From positions 2,693 through 8,331 of the forward strand of contig DUGF01000048.1 of assembly GCA_013331535.1 (NCBI GenBank): DNA of 5,639 nucleotides, read 5' to 3'. The number at the start of each line of letters is the position of its first letter. Position 1 is the stretch's first letter. The notes below the pieces were generated by a model. That model saw only the letters and a program-made list of their open reading frames with translations. It did no database searches and was not told the DNA's origin. The stretch comes from Microcaldota archaeon. Lineage in GTDB: Archaea > Micrarchaeota > Micrarchaeia > Anstonellales > Bilamarchaeaceae. The position numbers and the translations under genes were made by a program. This document shows positions 5,626-5,639 of this stretch, piece by piece.

Positions 5626-5639
5626 GGGGGAGGTCATAT

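Noticed and set aside
1..5639. tRNA or rRNA genes, CRISPR arrays, transposases.
   Set aside because: Nothing resembling a tRNA cloverleaf, rRNA core, regularly spaced repeats or a DDE/serine recombinase was seen in either strand.

Overview
The window looks like bacterial chromosome with six forward-strand protein genes and none supported on the reverse strand. The standard code fits: every long frame ends at TAA, TAG or TGA, and glycine is always GGN. Base composition is mixed, roughly 37% to 57% GC by hand counts of individual 60-base lines. I suspect a Patescibacteria (CPR) or related lineage. The hints are a PDC-like sensor kinase with an EF-hand insert followed by stand-alone receivers, a cysteine-repeat anchored protein, and scarce Shine-Dalgarno motifs. 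This is recollection of family style, not a search result, so the taxonomy is tentative.

Left region (1-1657): a lipase-like alpha/beta hydrolase, possibly cut at its 5' end, is followed after 9 bases by a membrane-anchored protein with a strikingly regular cysteine repeat (period about 26 residues). The two are probably co-transcribed. Next (1658-2226) come a short gap with a perfect 19-base palindrome, a gene for a single-domain EamA/DMT membrane protein with the only strong Shine-Dalgarno in the window, and a long perfect hairpin. An AT-rich class I SAM-dependent methyltransferase follows (2308-3165), with a promoter whose -10 box overlaps the first ATG.

Right region (3199-5639): a two-component module. 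A membrane sensor histidine kinase, whose extracytoplasmic sensor carries an EF-hand-type calcium loop, is followed by two tandem CheY-like receivers of about 45% identity to each other, both with intact phosphorylation sites and no output domain. A consensus extended -10 promoter precedes the first receiver. The simplest model is that the kinase senses an extracytoplasmic, possibly calcium-dependent, signal and phosphorylates one or both receivers, which act by protein-protein contact. The window ends in two adjacent GC-rich hairpins that look like a terminator or a dispersed repeat.

The most notable points are the cysteine repeat protein beside the hydrolase, the EF-hand sensor kinase with paired receivers, two matching promoters that would give leaderless or nearly leaderless mRNAs, and a sharp composition break inside the kinase gene where sensor meets transmitter.
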